Source: Sarocladium kiliense (lineage: Eukaryota > Ascomycota > Sordariomycetes > Hypocreales > Sarocladiaceae). Taken from it: 64,000 bases of DNA. Below the pieces are notes generated by a model. The model did no database searches and was not told the origin of the DNA. It saw only the letters and a list, made by a program, of their open reading frames with translations. The DNA lies in assembly GCA_030734395.1 (NCBI GenBank), contig JAUZTG010000003.1, forward strand, positions 1-64,000, written 5' to 3'. Shown one piece after another: positions 45,901 through 57,518 of the stretch (its first letter is position 1; each line of letters starts with the position of its first letter). The translations under genes were made by a program, and so were the position numbers.

Positions 45901-46597
45901 ACGTCTTCTTCACGCGTCACTAGTAGCCGTGCAGCTCTGCTTAGCTCGACGGCGTGACTTGGGTGTTTGGCATGGAGTAACCGCGCTATGTTATCGCGGA
46001 CGAGGCTTTGTTGGTTTGTGATGGGCATTGCTGGCAAGATGTGGGTGCGGTGTAGATTTTCTGTGTCAATGTCGTCACGTCACGTTCCCCACGGCCGGCC
46101 CCGAGCGAGCCTATCAAGCGAATCCGAGGCATTCTCATGGTTCCGTGGGACATCATGGGCCAAGACAGGGCGAGCAGGAGACACTAGAGACGATGGGATA
46201 GTGGAGGATGATGCTTGATCAAGGCTCGGGGATGCATGCCCGATGATCCCGGGGTGCAGCCACATCGACGCACTGCAGCCACAGCAGGGTTGAGCCACAG
46301 CATCGGACGCGGAGCCACGCTGCCTGACCGCCACAGATGTATGGCAGCCACAGCACATCCAGTGGAGGTGGTCCTGGAGGTGGGGTCCCTGCAGCCAGAT
46401 GGGACGCAGGGGAGCAGCTCACCGACTTGGAGGGGGGACCGCTGATGAATGTCCGGACACATTGCAACCTTTCCAATGCTTCCCGATCGCCAGCCCAACT
46501 TCTTCCAAACCGTCTGCCTCCTGCGCGCCCGACCGTCTGCTAGCTGTACCCCCTACTCGGATCCCTTTCTCGATACCGCCTCACCCATTCCCACACC
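42904..46597. other. 3.7-kb divergent intergenic region, possible hidden transcript
   Basis: It lies between the 91-residue gene (minus) and the FKBP gene (+). A TGACTCA occurs at 43299-43305. From about 44200 to 44640 the + strand looks like a promoter and pyrimidine-rich leader, ending in CTTCAG just before an ATG at 44652. No convincing chain of exons follows. A phased GCCACA array is at 46256-46353. Confidence 0.4.
46256..46353 (+). promoter_or_regulatory. Array of six GCCACA motifs upstream of FKBP gene
   Basis: The core GCCAC(A/G) starts at 46259, 46278, 46294, 46314, 46330 and 46347, all in the same orientation and spaced 16-20 bp apart. Several copies are preceded by CA or GA and followed by GC. 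The array lies 245-340 bp upstream of the FKBP start codon. It may be a cluster of transcription-factor sites or a decayed short tandem repeat. I know of no named factor with this exact core. Confidence 0.4.
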
Positions 46598-47492
46598 ATG
46601 AAGGCTGCTCTTTTCCTTTCCTTGGTGGCCTCCACCATCGGCCTCGTTGCCGCCGCCGAGCTCAAGGTCGATGTCACCGTCCCCGTCGAATGCGAGCGCA
46701 AGACCCAGAAGGGCGACAAGGTGTCAATGCACTACCACGGCAAGCTGGCAGAGACTGGCAAGAAGTTCGATGCCAGTATGTTCCCCGATTGACAGCCCTG
46801 CCTTTGCTTCTTCCGTTGCCCCACGCCATGCGCGCGACAGCCCGAAGCCGTATCGTCCAGAATCAGAACGAGGCGAGAGGTGAAGCTAACGTTCGCCTTG
46901 CGTGACAGGCTACGACCGAAACCAACCCTTCTCTTTCAAGCTCGGCACCGGCCAGGTGATCAAGGGGTGAGCCTATACAAGAATGAAGCTGTCATGTATG
47001 GCACACAGAAGAGCTAACTGAGTGACTGCAGCTGGGACCAGGGACTGCTGGACATGTGCATTGGCGAGAAGCGGTTAGTACTCCTGCCAGAAACGCTGGT
47101 ACAACATGGTGGCTAATACTGCTTGAACCAGAACCCTTACAATCCCCCCGGAGCTCGGCTACGGCAACCGCAACATGGGCCCGATTCCCGCTGGCTCAAC
47201 CCTCAGTAAGCTCTGACCCTCACAACTCAATAAGACAAACCGACCTGACATCTTTTGCTCTCCAGTTTTCGAGACTGAGCTACTCGGTATTGCTGGCGTG
47301 GAGAAGCCCGAGAAGATCATCTACAAGGCCGCCGAAGCTGTCGAAGAGGCTGCGGAGGAGGCATCGGAGGCCGCTGAGAAGGCGGAGGAGAACGTGGTTG
47401 AGAAGGTAGCCAGCGTCGTGGGCGAAGCTGCAGGTGCCGCCAAGACCTTCATCGCTGATACCGATGACATGCAGGGACACGAGGAGCTGTGA
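46598..47492 (+). CDS. ER FKBP-type peptidyl-prolyl isomerase (FKBP2/Fpr2 type)
   Basis: Five exons: 46598-46775, 46909-46966, 47032-47073, 47132-47205 and 47266-47492. Introns are 133, 65, 58, 60 bp, all GT-AG and phase-consistent. The product is 192 residues: a signal peptide ([20 protein letters not shown]), one FKBP domain (about 30-135) with [39 protein letters not shown] and LIFETELL, then an Ala/Glu-rich helical extension of about 50 residues. The last four residues are HEEL, resembling the HDEL retention signal. It would speed proline isomerisation of secretory proteins and bind FK506. The mammalian FKBP2 is shorter (about 140) and lacks this extension. Confidence 0.94.
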
Positions 47493-48660
47493 ACCCGTCT
47501 CCGCTCCCATCCACCAAAGGGCCTCGCTATGCTATAGAGGCTGGCGTAGCCTCCAAGTATGATAGACGACAAACATTGAACAAGATACAGGAGAAGATGT
47601 CGAAGATTGCGATGGGTTGTGTTTTCTCGTATACTATTCTCCCGACAGGAGTACAAGAATGATTGTGACTGCGGAGGGGAGAGGTTACGATGCCGCAACG
47701 AGTTCATAGGCACCACTAGACCCCCAATCAGGCTTGTGTACCCTCGGGTGAGGATTCAACAGCTACATCGAATACAGCTCGGAACACAACATCATTGACG
47801 ACAAGTAGACATGCAATAAAGTACAAATCTACGCACAATTGCGCTTGTAGACTTATTTAAATGCCTGGACCGGCTGAGGACCAGCGCCAAGGCGGCTGTT
47901 AGTTTAAGCTTAATCCCATCGCCGGGGCCAAGAAGATCGGCCCGGTGGCCAGCTTCAACAACCAACGGGCCGGGCCAAGCCGATTCTGTTACATTCGAAT
48001 GGTGAGAGTGGTGTTGAAATTGTCATTGCATTTGCTGCTTGACGCGGTCACTTCGAGGCTCTCCAGATCAGTGTGGGAGCCAACGAATGAGCAGCGACTC
48101 GGATATTGTCTCCAGTCGCGGCCAAAATGGTGCTTATTCACGGGCTCGTTCGTCTGGCTTGCTGACCCAATCTGGGTCCCCTACTCACATGTGGCATAAT
48201 GCAATCTCTCACTCGACCGCCAGACACGCAATTGCCATCCGAATACGCCGTGCTGTCTGCGCTAATGGGCGGCGCGGCAGGGGTCTCATCCGCGACGTGG
48301 CCTGGCTAAACCCAATCTTGGTCCCTCAGGGGGTGACCACCTACCGTTGAAGCTTATCCTCCAACAATCAAGGACCTGCGCAGCACGGCTCATTTCTCGA
48401 CCATCAATAACGTCCTCGGACCTCCTCACCACACACTCACGCGACTGAAGGACCGACTTCGTATTCAGAGGACAAAGAGATCTTGCAGCCATTGCGTGAC
48501 CTGGGAATTCTGCACGTGGCCATGGCGTCCGTGCTGCGGTGAGTGCAAGCTGGATCTGCGACGACAAAGAAGGCTTGGTCTCGCCATTCTTCCATCCCCT
48601 GGTGATCCAAGCAAGAAGTAATTGAAGTCAAGGTCGCCGCTGCAGATTTACACCGTGACA
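47493..48660. other. Intergenic, no gene seen
   Basis: The 3' flank of the FKBP gene and promoter of the Trk gene, both on +. The first 400 bp are rich in A and T and likely contain the FKBP polyadenylation region. No conserved coding segment is seen. Confidence 0.45.
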
Positions 48661-50991
48661 ATGGCGACCCTCAAGAAACGATGGACCGACTACCTGGAGA
48701 ACCACCACAACACCGAGCGCGTCGTTGGCGTCATCTCTCGTGTACTTCCACCGCTCAACTTCATCACCATTCACTACACCTACTTCACAGTCGGCTGTCT
48801 CCTATCCTCCCTCATCTTCTGGGGTTCGTCTGAGCCATTTGGCGAGATCAGTTACATCGACTCGCTTTTCATGGTCACGTCTGCATTCACCAATACTGGC
48901 CTCAACACCGTCAATGTCAGCGATATGACAACATGGCAGCAGGTCCTCCTATGGATCCTTATGATCGTGGGAAGCCCAGTCTGGGTGTCAATCTGGACCG
49001 TCTTGGTACGCAAACATGCTTTTGAGAAGCGGTTTGAGGATATTGTAGTGGCGGAGAGGGAGATGAAGAAGAGGCAGGCGTCGCTGCGTCGAGCACCAGC
49101 GCTGCATACCGCTTTGAGCATGGGAAAACCGAGATCGGAACCGCCTAACGTATCCAGACTTCCCGGCCTAGGCTCCAAGCCGCCAACGAGTGATGGCATT
49201 GATTCATCAACTGAGCTGGCCGGGTTGGGGAGCCGGCCTCGACGCCTTCACTCAGCACCTCACGCTCCGATCGCTCTCGATCTTGATCGCGAACGCACCA
49301 TCGTCGCAGACAGCGGTGATGATCGCGATCCTGAAACAGCAGGTGATCACATTTCATTTGTCATGCCAGAAAGTACAAGATCGCGGACCCAGACAAGCAC
49401 AACAAGGGACCTTGTCCTGCCGGAACGTCGCCCTTCTACGGGAAGCGATGCCAGCTCATCCATCGACCTCGAAGATTTTCTCTTTCATTGGGAGAAAATC
49501 TTGGGCAAACATAATGTCAGTCATAATGGCCAATTCCACGACTTGAGCAGTGAAGAGCGAGAGCAAATCGGAGGCACCGAGTACCGCGCTCTGAAGATCC
49601 TCGCCTTGACGGTCCCAATGTATTTTGTCTTGTGGCAGCTCTTCGGAGCCATCGCTCTTGGAGCCTGGATGTCTGTATATGCACAGCAGCGCTCTGAGAT
49701 CGCCGGTGTAGAGCCCTGGTGGGCGGGTATCTTCCTGAGTGTGTCGGCCTTCAACAACGGTGGCCTCTCTGTTTTCGACGACAGTCTCGTGTCCTTCGGC
49801 CGATCTTATTTCGTCCTCATTGTCATTGCATTCCTCATCCTTGCCGGTAACACAGCTTACCCCATTCTTCTTCGTCTCATCTTCTGGAGCATACTGAAGC
49901 TTCTGAACGCGACCACTGCCAAGAGGACCTACGGGCCGTGGAAAGAGACCCTGCAATTCATTCTGAAGTATCCTAGGCGCGTATATACGACGTTGTTTCC
50001 GTCACGCGCGACTTGGTGGCTCACCGCCTTGCTCGTGGTCATCAACAGCATTGACTGGGTCTGTTTCGAGATTCTGAATATTGGGAACCAGAAGGTTGAA
50101 GCATACGGCATCGGGCAGAGGATCATGGACGGATGGTTCCAGTCCATTTGTAAGTTCCCCATACACTTAGTTTACCGTCTACGAGCTAACATGTGTTCAG
50201 CGGTCCGAGCCGCAGGCCTCATCGTCTTCCCACTTTCCGACCTGTACATTGCCATGCAGGTCGTCTACCTCATCATGATGTATATTTCCGTCTACCCAGT
50301 CGTCATCACCATGCGCACATCCAATGTCTACGAAGAGCGCTCTCTCGGCATCTACGGCGACGACAAGACTTTGCCTGCACCTGCTGAGACTGACACTGCC
50401 GTTCAATTCGCAAACACCAACGCCAGCACCGAGAACCCCTTCGTTGTTCCATCGACAGGAGAGCCCAACAAAGGCCAATTCCTCCGTCGTCGGAAGACCA
50501 GTGCGGTCATTGGAAACTCCGTGAAACGTGCAATGACCTTCCACGGTGTCGGCGTTCAAGCTCCTCGGAAGAGTGGCGAGGATAGCAGCCGCGTAAACTT
50601 TATCAGCCAGCAGATCCGCGGCCAACTCGCGCACGATCTTTGGTGGCTTGTCCTTGCTGTCCTGCTCATCGTCCTTATCGAGACGAGCCATTTCATGGAC
50701 GACCCTGTCACATACAGCGTCTTCAATGTGCTTTTCGAGGGCGTCTCAGCTTATGGGTGCGTAGGACTGAGCATCGGGTTCCCTAACAGGGCCTACAGCT
50801 TCGCTGGTGGATGTCAGCTCGGCAGCAAACTTGTTCTCTGTCTTGTCATGCTCCGAGGCCGTCACAGAGGGCTGCCTGTCGCGGTGGACAGGGCCGTGAG
50901 GCTTCCCGGGGAGAAAATGCACCGGGAAGAGGAGGAGGATTCGCGCATCAGGAGGACCATGACCATGCAGCGGCGAAGTCAGGAGATTTGA
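48661..50991 (+). CDS. Trk-type potassium transporter
   Basis: Plasma-membrane potassium uptake protein of the Trk/HKT family. Two exons, 48661-50149 and 50201-50991, with a 51-bp intron (GTAAGT...TTCAG) that is open in frame. The product is 759 residues. The four membrane-pore-membrane units are visible by their pore loops: SAFTNTGLNT, SAFNNGGLS, FQSISVRAAGL (created by the splice) and SAYGCVGLSIGFP, each with the selectivity-filter glycine. A long hydrophilic, Ser/Arg-rich loop (about 140-275) separates units 1 and 2, as in fungal Trk proteins. The end reads RGRHRGLPVAVDRAV followed by a basic tail, which is also family-typical. The ATG at 48661 is the first methionine in frame. Confidence 0.92.
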   Translation: MATLKKRWTDYLENHHNTERVVGVISRVLPPLNFITIHYTYFTVGCLLSSLIFWGSSEPFGEISYIDSLFMVTSAFTNTGLNTVNVSDMTTWQQVLLWILMIVGSPVWVSIWTVLVRKHAFEKRFEDIVVAEREMKKRQASLRRAPALHTALSMGKPRSEPPNVSRLPGLGSKPPTSDGIDSSTELAGLGSRPRRLHSAPHAPIALDLDRERTIVADSGDDRDPETAGDHISFVMPESTRSRTQTSTTRDLVLPERRPSTGSDASSSIDLEDFLFHWEKILGKHNVSHNGQFHDLSSEEREQIGGTEYRALKILALTVPMYFVLWQLFGAIALGAWMSVYAQQRSEIAGVEPWWAGIFLSVSAFNNGGLSVFDDSLVSFGRSYFVLIVIAFLILAGNTAYPILLRLIFWSILKLLNATTAKRTYGPWKETLQFILKYPRRVYTTLFPSRATWWLTALLVVINSIDWVCFEILNIGNQKVEAYGIGQRIMDGWFQSICKFPIHLVYRLRANMCSAVRAAGLIVFPLSDLYIAMQVVYLIMMYISVYPVVITMRTSNVYEERSLGIYGDDKTLPAPAETDTAVQFANTNASTENPFVVPSTGEPNKGQFLRRRKTSAVIGNSVKRAMTFHGVGVQAPRKSGEDSSRVNFISQQIRGQLAHDLWWLVLAVLLIVLIETSHFMDDPVTYSVFNVLFEGVSAYGCVGLSIGFPNRAYSFAGGCQLGSKLVLCLVMLRGRHRGLPVAVDRAVRLPGEKMHREEEEDSRIRRTMTMQRRSQEI

Positions 50992-51293
50992 GATTGCGGC
51001 ATGCTCCAATGTCGGTCAACTCGTCTCACCTTGCTCCTTTTGCATTCTCAATTTAATTTCGAGCGCTGGCGTATCGTCTTGCATGTATGGCCCGGAAGCC
51101 TCAGCTGGGAACGGTTCGGCGTACTTTGTTTACCCCTGTCTCTATCGGTATAGACCTTGCTAGATGTCTTGCATTTGCTTCACTCAGGCGCACAGCTGCG
51201 AACTGGAAAATCTATGTTCTTCGATTGACGCCGTCCCAATGCTGTTGTCAATAATGCAAGCATGGATGTTCTTCAGTCATAAATACGTGGTTC
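50992..51293. other. Convergent 3' intergenic region
   Basis: 302 bp between the ends of the Trk and polymerase kappa genes. Nothing coding is seen. Confidence 0.5.
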
Positions 51294-53224
51294 TTATCCA
51301 AAGAACAGCCTCTTCTGCTTAGGATCTACAATAGCTGCAGCTCGACCCTTCTTCTTGTCGTTAGTCTTTGCTCGCTTTACCTCCGGCGTGCTATCCCTCT
51401 GGCGACTCGGTGGCTGCACAACATCTTCCTGGACCGCATCACGAATCGTTTGTCTTGAAAGACACAGGTCGATGTGTTCATTGAAGAGCCGTTCGTTGGC
51501 AGCTTGTGGCCGGGAGCAGATGGGGCAATCCCACCATTCCTCGTATTTTGGAGCCGAAGGCTCCCCTCTCTTCGGGTTTGCCGTTATTTCTTTGCCATGT
51601 CTTCGATAGGACAGCTCCCCGTCTTGTTCGTCTTCCACGAGATCACGAGGCAGACTTTCGTCAGGGAGTTCGCCACCGTCGACATTAGCGGACCATGCTT
51701 CCCCGCCATCGCTTGTTTCTTCTTCACTGACTTTCCGCTTCTGGCTCGAGGTTTCCTGTTCAACGGATTCACTTCGCCGAGGCCGAAAGCCGAAGAAAGC
51801 CATGGTGTCAGGCCGCTTGGTGCTGACCAGATGCGTGCAGCGAAGGCCCATGAGTCTTAGCTTCATCCCTGGCATGTCCTGCTCTAGCTTTGCGAGCATT
51901 GGTAGGGAGAAATTGTATAGGTCATCTGCCAAACACACAGCTCTCGGCGTGACAACTTGACGAGTGTACACCTCAAACGTATGAAGCTTGACTTTGAGGC
52001 AAAGCGTCCGTCCCTTGCATTCTGCACGCTTCATATCCTTTTCCAGCTCCTCTGCAGTCCATCGCAGCTTCTCTCTCAATTGTTCCGGATCCGACATCTC
52101 ATGAAATGTACTTTCTGTACCGACACTTTTGCGTTCGTACTCTTCCGCGGGCTGAATGCGTGTCCGACCCAGGCCCAGATAGATATTGATGAGAAACTCG
52201 AAAGTCTTCTCTCCAAACAGCTCGAAGAGGTATTCCCGATAAGTATAAAGATCGCCGCATGTCTTGACGCCAATCTCCAATAGTTCACGCTCGAGCACTC
52301 TTCCCACACCGTTCACCTTACGGGTCGGCAGGTCCCTCATGAAGGCCATGATCGCATTCCGGTCATTCAGCAATACAAATTGGCCATTTGGTTTGTTCAT
52401 GTTGGAACAGATCTTTGCCAGCTTTGCATTGGCCGCTATGCCAGCAGAAACCGTAATATTAGTCTTTTGATGGATCTCGCGTCGCATTTGTTCGACCACA
52501 TCGGGGGGGTTCATGTGTTTTTCTTCGCAGTACTCGGTGATATTGAGATACGCCTCGTCGATACTCGCGCTCTCAAATCTAGGATCATAGTCTGCGAGAA
52601 TCTCGCGGACCTCATGTGCTTTCGCGGTGTACTTCTCAAAATTTGGTTTGATCATGAGAAGCTCGGGACACAATTTCTTGGCGACAAAACCGGCCATGCC
52701 CGAACGGCAGCCGAACTTGCGAGCATGATAGTTGCAGGTGGTCAAGACACCCCCACCAACAGCAAATGGAACATTCTTGAGCTCTGGCCTATCCAGCTGT
52801 TCGACTGCTGCGTAGAAGGCATCACAATCAACATGGACTACATATTGAGTGAGATCGCGACTGACTTCAAGCTCGGTGATGAGTCGATCGGCATTGCGTT
52901 TGTGACGGGTAAGATCCTGCTTGTCGAGGGCCTTCTTGCGAGCTATGATCTGCTCGATCTTCTGGGTGAGGACCTTGTCCTTGACCTCTTCGCGATTGAA
53001 GAATTTTGAGCCCTTGGATGCATTGTAGATAATCTCAGAGACCTAAACATATGGGTCAGACATGAGTCAAATGCTTGATGATAGAGAGGGCACTGTACCT
53101 TGCTTTGGTCGACCTTATCTTGACCAGCTTTCGTCAGGGATGGGCCCAGAAGATGGTATTTAAGCGTTTTGGATTCATCTTGTTCGTCGAGGGATGGCTC
53201 GCCAGGCGGTGTCTCTGATGTCAT
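51294..53224 (-). CDS. DNA polymerase kappa (DinB, Y family)
   Basis: Translesion polymerase that copies past bulky minor-groove lesions. Two exons, 53224-53099 and 53042-51294, with a 56-bp intron (GTACAG...GTTTAG). The product is 624 residues. The N-clasp typical of kappa is present (KAGQDKVDQSKVSEIIYNAS, then KFFNREEVKDKV). Catalytic motifs are YVVHVDCDAFYAAVE and SASIDEAYLN. Further marks are GCRSGMAGF, the helix-hairpin region LPTRKVNGVGRVLE, and the little-finger domain. One UBZ-type zinc finger follows (CPIC...HIDLC at about 545-570). The extreme C-terminus is KQKRLFFG, a PIP-like ending with atypical spacing. The bacterial enzyme DinB lacks the clasp and the finger. Confidence 0.95.
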
Positions 53225-53936
53225 TATCGACCAGTAAAAGCAACGAGATCATACCGGCTCTGCGTCATTGCTTAGCGAATACCATTCAGGCGCCAGGTCC
53301 GAAATGGGCACGGAGACGCGTCTTCACGATCAAGTGCTGGGATGAGCGCGTTCATGCGTGAGGGAAAAGCACGCGCCATCACGTGCACCTTAGAGCGGTT
53401 CTGAACATCGCTGACTAAGGCTCGTCTGTGCCATAATTGATTTGCTGCGGGGGAGGGGGCACTCAGAAATGGAGCACCCGTAGACCTTTCCAACGAGTGA
53501 CACCACTTTGAGCGCCCAGGCACATGCTCGTCCAAGGGTCTCACCACCTTTTCCGCCCATCATTGGCTGCAGTCGAGATGCCCCTCCCCGTCAACAAGCA
53601 TCCTAAGCGCCCACGCCACCACCAAATGCAGCATGATCCGTGTTTTCGTCTGCGGGAACGCGATGCGGGCCTGTAGCTAGTCTTGTTACTTTGCCGCTGA
53701 GTCGCTGAGCTTGAGCGGCTCAAAGAGGAGCATGGTGACCGAGTTGATAAAGGTCCTTGCGCTCCTGTCCAGCCCCGAACTCGGCGCCTTTTGTTCTTGT
53801 TCCTTTCGTCAGCTGCTCTTCTTGCGAGTCGTAATTGTGTGTTCGTTCCTCGAGAGTTAAATAAGCCTGAAGGAACTCAAGGTCGTCAAGCATCCTCATC
53901 GCTTGCGCCCCTCAGACTTCGCCAGGCTAGGACACC
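53225..53936. other. Divergent promoter region, no gene seen
   Basis: 712 bp between polymerase kappa (minus) and the Pro/Gln-rich gene (+). The + strand just before 53937 is pyrimidine-rich, as for a leader. Confidence 0.45.
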
Positions 53937-55389
53937 ATGACGTCGAAGCCAGGGGAGGAGAACGTGGCTACACTGTGAGCAATCGCGAGCTGTTGCGGTC
54001 GCAAGCCGGATCAGGCTGACAATTCCAATAGCTTCGGCGATGTCCATTACTTCTATGGCCCTGACACTGTGAAGCCTCGCCATCATCGCTTCGACAAGGG
54101 CTCATACGTTTATCTTTTTGAGAACGCAAATGACCGGCGATGTCGCATTGAGATTGCAAACCACCCTGGATCGGAAGATCAGGACGCTTTCGAAGGCTGT
54201 AAGCTAGGCGAGACCCTCAAGTTTTCTACCTATACGCAGGCACTAAATGATTGTTTGCGACCCAGTCCTTGACCAGACTCGAGTCCGCTACTCATATAAG
54301 CAACATTGCATGGTATCGATGACTGTGGCGGATGCAGTCAACCAGAACGAGTGGCATCTCCCGACCTACGATCCTCGGAATGAGAACAAATACCACTATA
54401 AACTTCACTCGCTTGATGTATACTTTTGGACGCAGCAAGATGCGCTACAGTTCGTAAACGGAGTTCGGAGGGTTCTGCCACCGCATCTCGTCGAGGTCCT
54501 GGACGAGCCGGGCCCGCCGCCTCAACCGGCTGCTATGAGCTCTGTGGTTCAGCAGTTGGAGAACGTAGCCATCGCGGATCCTCAATACGGGACGCAGAAA
54601 CCGATTCCGCAGCAGCTTCCACAGGGCATCCCTCCGCCTCCGACCTCCGCGGTATCGTCGAACAACACACAACAGCCAGCCAACTTTGCACCAATGGCCT
54701 ACAATCCGGCGGCACCGGCTGCCCCAGAACAGGTACGACATCGAGAGAAGACACCTCCGCCAGATGAGGATCCGCTCAATCCGCTGGCTGTTGCGGTGGC
54801 CTACGACTATCAAGGCCAGCCATTCACACCTGCTTTCCCTCCGCCACATGGTCAATTTGTGCCTGGCGTCACCAGTCCTGGCATGCCACCACAGGGTTTC
54901 GGTCAGCACCCTGGGATGCAGCGTGCGGCGACGATGCCAGTGCATGCTGGCTTAGCATCGCCAGGTCTACGCAGTCCGTATGGCAGCGCGATGCCTGGAA
55001 CTCCTGGTCTGCCGCCGCCCCCAGGGCCTCCGCCGCTTCAGCAATCGCAGTCGCAACCTCAAATACCTCAAACGCAGCCTCAGGGGCATTCGCCATCGCA
55101 CGCACAGTCGACTCCTCCCGTGGCCAGTCCCGGTCTCGCTCCTCCCCCTGGCAGCTTCTCGAACTATTCATATAGCCCGCAAGCACAGCCTCGACCTCCG
55201 GCCGGCCATCAAGAGTATGCGGTACACCAGCAAGGCTATCAGCCAACGGAAGCGGAGATGACTGCTGGAAATCCGTACTTCCAGCAAGGTACGCAGGGTA
55301 AGCCGACGGGAAAGCTGGAGGAGAACGCGGGACGGCTGGAGAGGGGTGTTTCAGGAATGTTGAAGAAGTTTGAAAAGAAGTTCGGTTGA
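53937..55389 (+). CDS. Conserved-looking protein with Pro/Gln-rich tail, function unknown
   Basis: Three exons: 53937-53974, 54032-54198 and 54266-55389. Introns are 57 bp (GTGAGC...AATAG) and 67 bp (GTAAGC...CCCAG). The product is 442 residues. Residues 1-160 form a compact, mixed-composition domain: VHYFYGPDTVKPRHHRFDKG, then YVYLFENANDRRCRIEIANH, then VRYSYKQHCMVSMTV, then DVYFWTQQDALQFVNGVRRV. I recall such proteins from other filamentous fungi but cannot name the family. Residues 160-400 are disordered and rich in Pro, Gln, Gly and Ser with many PPP and PGxPP runs. The last 40 residues end in the amphipathic basic helix VSGMLKKFEKKFG. A scaffold or RNA/membrane-associated role is possible but unsupported. 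Confidence 0.75.
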
Positions 55390-57518
55390 GCAGAGATATA
55401 TTTGAGAGGATTCAACTCGATGATTGAAGGTCTCTTAACTGTTGGAGTCAATGAGGCAGAATTTCACAGTCCTTGGTGTCCACACAGATAATGTATTGAG
55501 CAATTCATATGAAGCTTTTCAGTAATGAACGAATCCGAGAATGCCGACGTCTCTGGATTACCGGATTTGCTGTTACTAGCGTGCAGGTCCATTTAGAGGC
55601 AAATCGACGCCATGTCTCTGACAGTGTCTCAGACATGCAGGGCCGGCCCACGTCGAGGCTGAATGGAGGACATGCTATGGAGTACAGTACTTCAGTGAGA
55701 GAGCGGTTACCGCAAGCCAAATGTTTGTCGTAGCCATGCCTGCAGCGATGGGGAGCGACCTTCACCAGCTAATTATCCGTGGCTGCGAGTCAGTAAGGTC
55801 CCGGCTGGTCGAGCTTGCGCCGAAGCTTTTATCACTCCGACCCGGTGCGCTGGGTGCTGTACATCTGGGATGGGCGCATGAGAGACCTCAATATGACACG
55901 TGCTAGTGGGTTGTATCGCCTGAGAAAGACCATCTTCGTTGGGACAAGGGTGGGTGGTTGGTTGGGAATAAGGTTCAGCGCGGAACGCCAGGGTCTCTCG
56001 TCTGAACGACCTGTGGCTGGAGACGGATGGGACGGACGGAGGTGATCGCCTGGCGAGAGCTTTTTCAGAGTCAAAGAACGAAGTCGCTGTAGCTTGACTA
56101 GAGCAAGCGCAAACCATAAGGTCGACGTGTTACCTACATCCAACAGCGAGAGGAGAACACGGTGAGCATCAGCATCGAGGCAGAAAGATTGCGAAGGCTG
56201 TGCCACAATGCGAGCACCGGTAGCGTAGAGCACAGCCATGGAGGCGCGGTGGCTCAGTGCAGCGCGGCACAGCGATAGACAGCGCAGTACCGGTGCCGAT
56301 GCATCTGCAGGACCCATCGATTGAGTGAAATGGGAGTTGGTCAAGGAGTGTTGTATTGTGTGGATGACCCTATCAGTCTGATGTCAGATGCTGCCGATCT
56401 TTGAGTAGGGCAGACCGAGGATGCTGCTGCAATACGACGCGCCGAAACGTGAGGAGACGCTGAGCTGGGCTGGGGCCGTGGTGAGACGGGCAAGTCACTG
56501 GGCCCGACAGGCCTGCAGGCCAGAAATAGTACGCAGAGAATGGCTTGTCAGAAAGATGCGATTGCGAGATGCCTTTTATATCGACGGACAGACGTTGAGT
56601 TGTTTGAAAGAAAGATGAGCAAGATTACCAATTAAAGCCTGAAGACCAACTTTTGGGGAGCAATTCAGCAACAGGAGAGCAAGGCATAGATAACCCTGGG
56701 AAGCCCAGCCTCAGCCCCAGCTCGACGGGACCGACCCCCAACCCAGGACCAGGATCCAGCCAACATCCAGGACCTGGCCTGACACCACGACAGCATACAC
56801 TGACAAGGATACTGGTGCAGAAACCCTGTTCCCTCTCTCGTCGTGCTGTGCGTGCATCTTGTCTTGTTGTATGTGTCGTGGCTGGGCAACGCAAGCCCCG
56901 GCCGCTTCTGTTCTTCTTTGCGTCCCTCATGCCTGGGTTAGCTGAATCGTTCACCTTTCATCACAACATCATCCCATTGACGCTCTGCAACAATCAGGCA
57001 GCTTTCTTCTTGCCTCTCATCACCTCCTTTGCTTTTACAGCTTCCGGCTCACTATCGGATGCTTTTGGATCTACAACGACATCATTGACGAACGCGACAC
57101 GGCAGCACCCCGCCGGTCCTCTCAGCAAGCTTCAGGCGGTCCAGACCCTCGTATCCACGCCATCCTCCGGAACAAGCGCCCACCTAAGTTGCCAACCGCC
57201 ATCCGCCTGTGCCTCGTTTTCTGCTGCGACGCTCAACTCTGCGTCTCCAACGATCTTCTTCCTCTACACCTCTGCACATACAGTTGCCTCCAATCTCTTC
57301 GATTCTGCGCACGATTGTCTCAACACACCACGTTCTCGCGGCTGTCACCGCTCCCTCGGCGTATCCCAGAAAGTCCTACGTCTACCCGCCGCTTCATGGG
57401 CGACAATCGAGCTCGCCAGCTCTAGGCGATGCACATCCAACCCAGATACGATGCCCTCACCAGGGCATCCCGCTCAATCGCCCGACAACACCATGAATCT
57501 GGCCTTGTGAAAAGAAAT
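55390..57518. other. 2.1-kb intergenic region, no gene supported
   Basis: Lies between two + strand genes. From about 56900 the + strand is C/T-rich and probably serves as promoter and long leader of the next gene. A 285-codon frame (56653-57510) is Pro/Ser/Ala/Cys-rich without domain character and follows the skewed base composition of this leader. Confidence 0.4.

Noticed and set aside
50150..50200. Stop-free introns of length 3n in five genes (caspase-like, myosin I, 91-residue gene, Trk, PPxY gene), which looked like a pattern of programmed intron retention.
   Set aside because: For introns of about 55 bp, one in three has length 3n and roughly 40% of those lack a stop, so about five among nearly forty introns is what chance gives.
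56653..57510. A 285-codon + strand open frame before the PPxY gene.
   Set aside because: Its composition (Pro, Ser, Ala, Cys, Thr) follows from a pyrimidine-rich leader. No domain is seen, and it overlaps the true start of the next gene in another frame.
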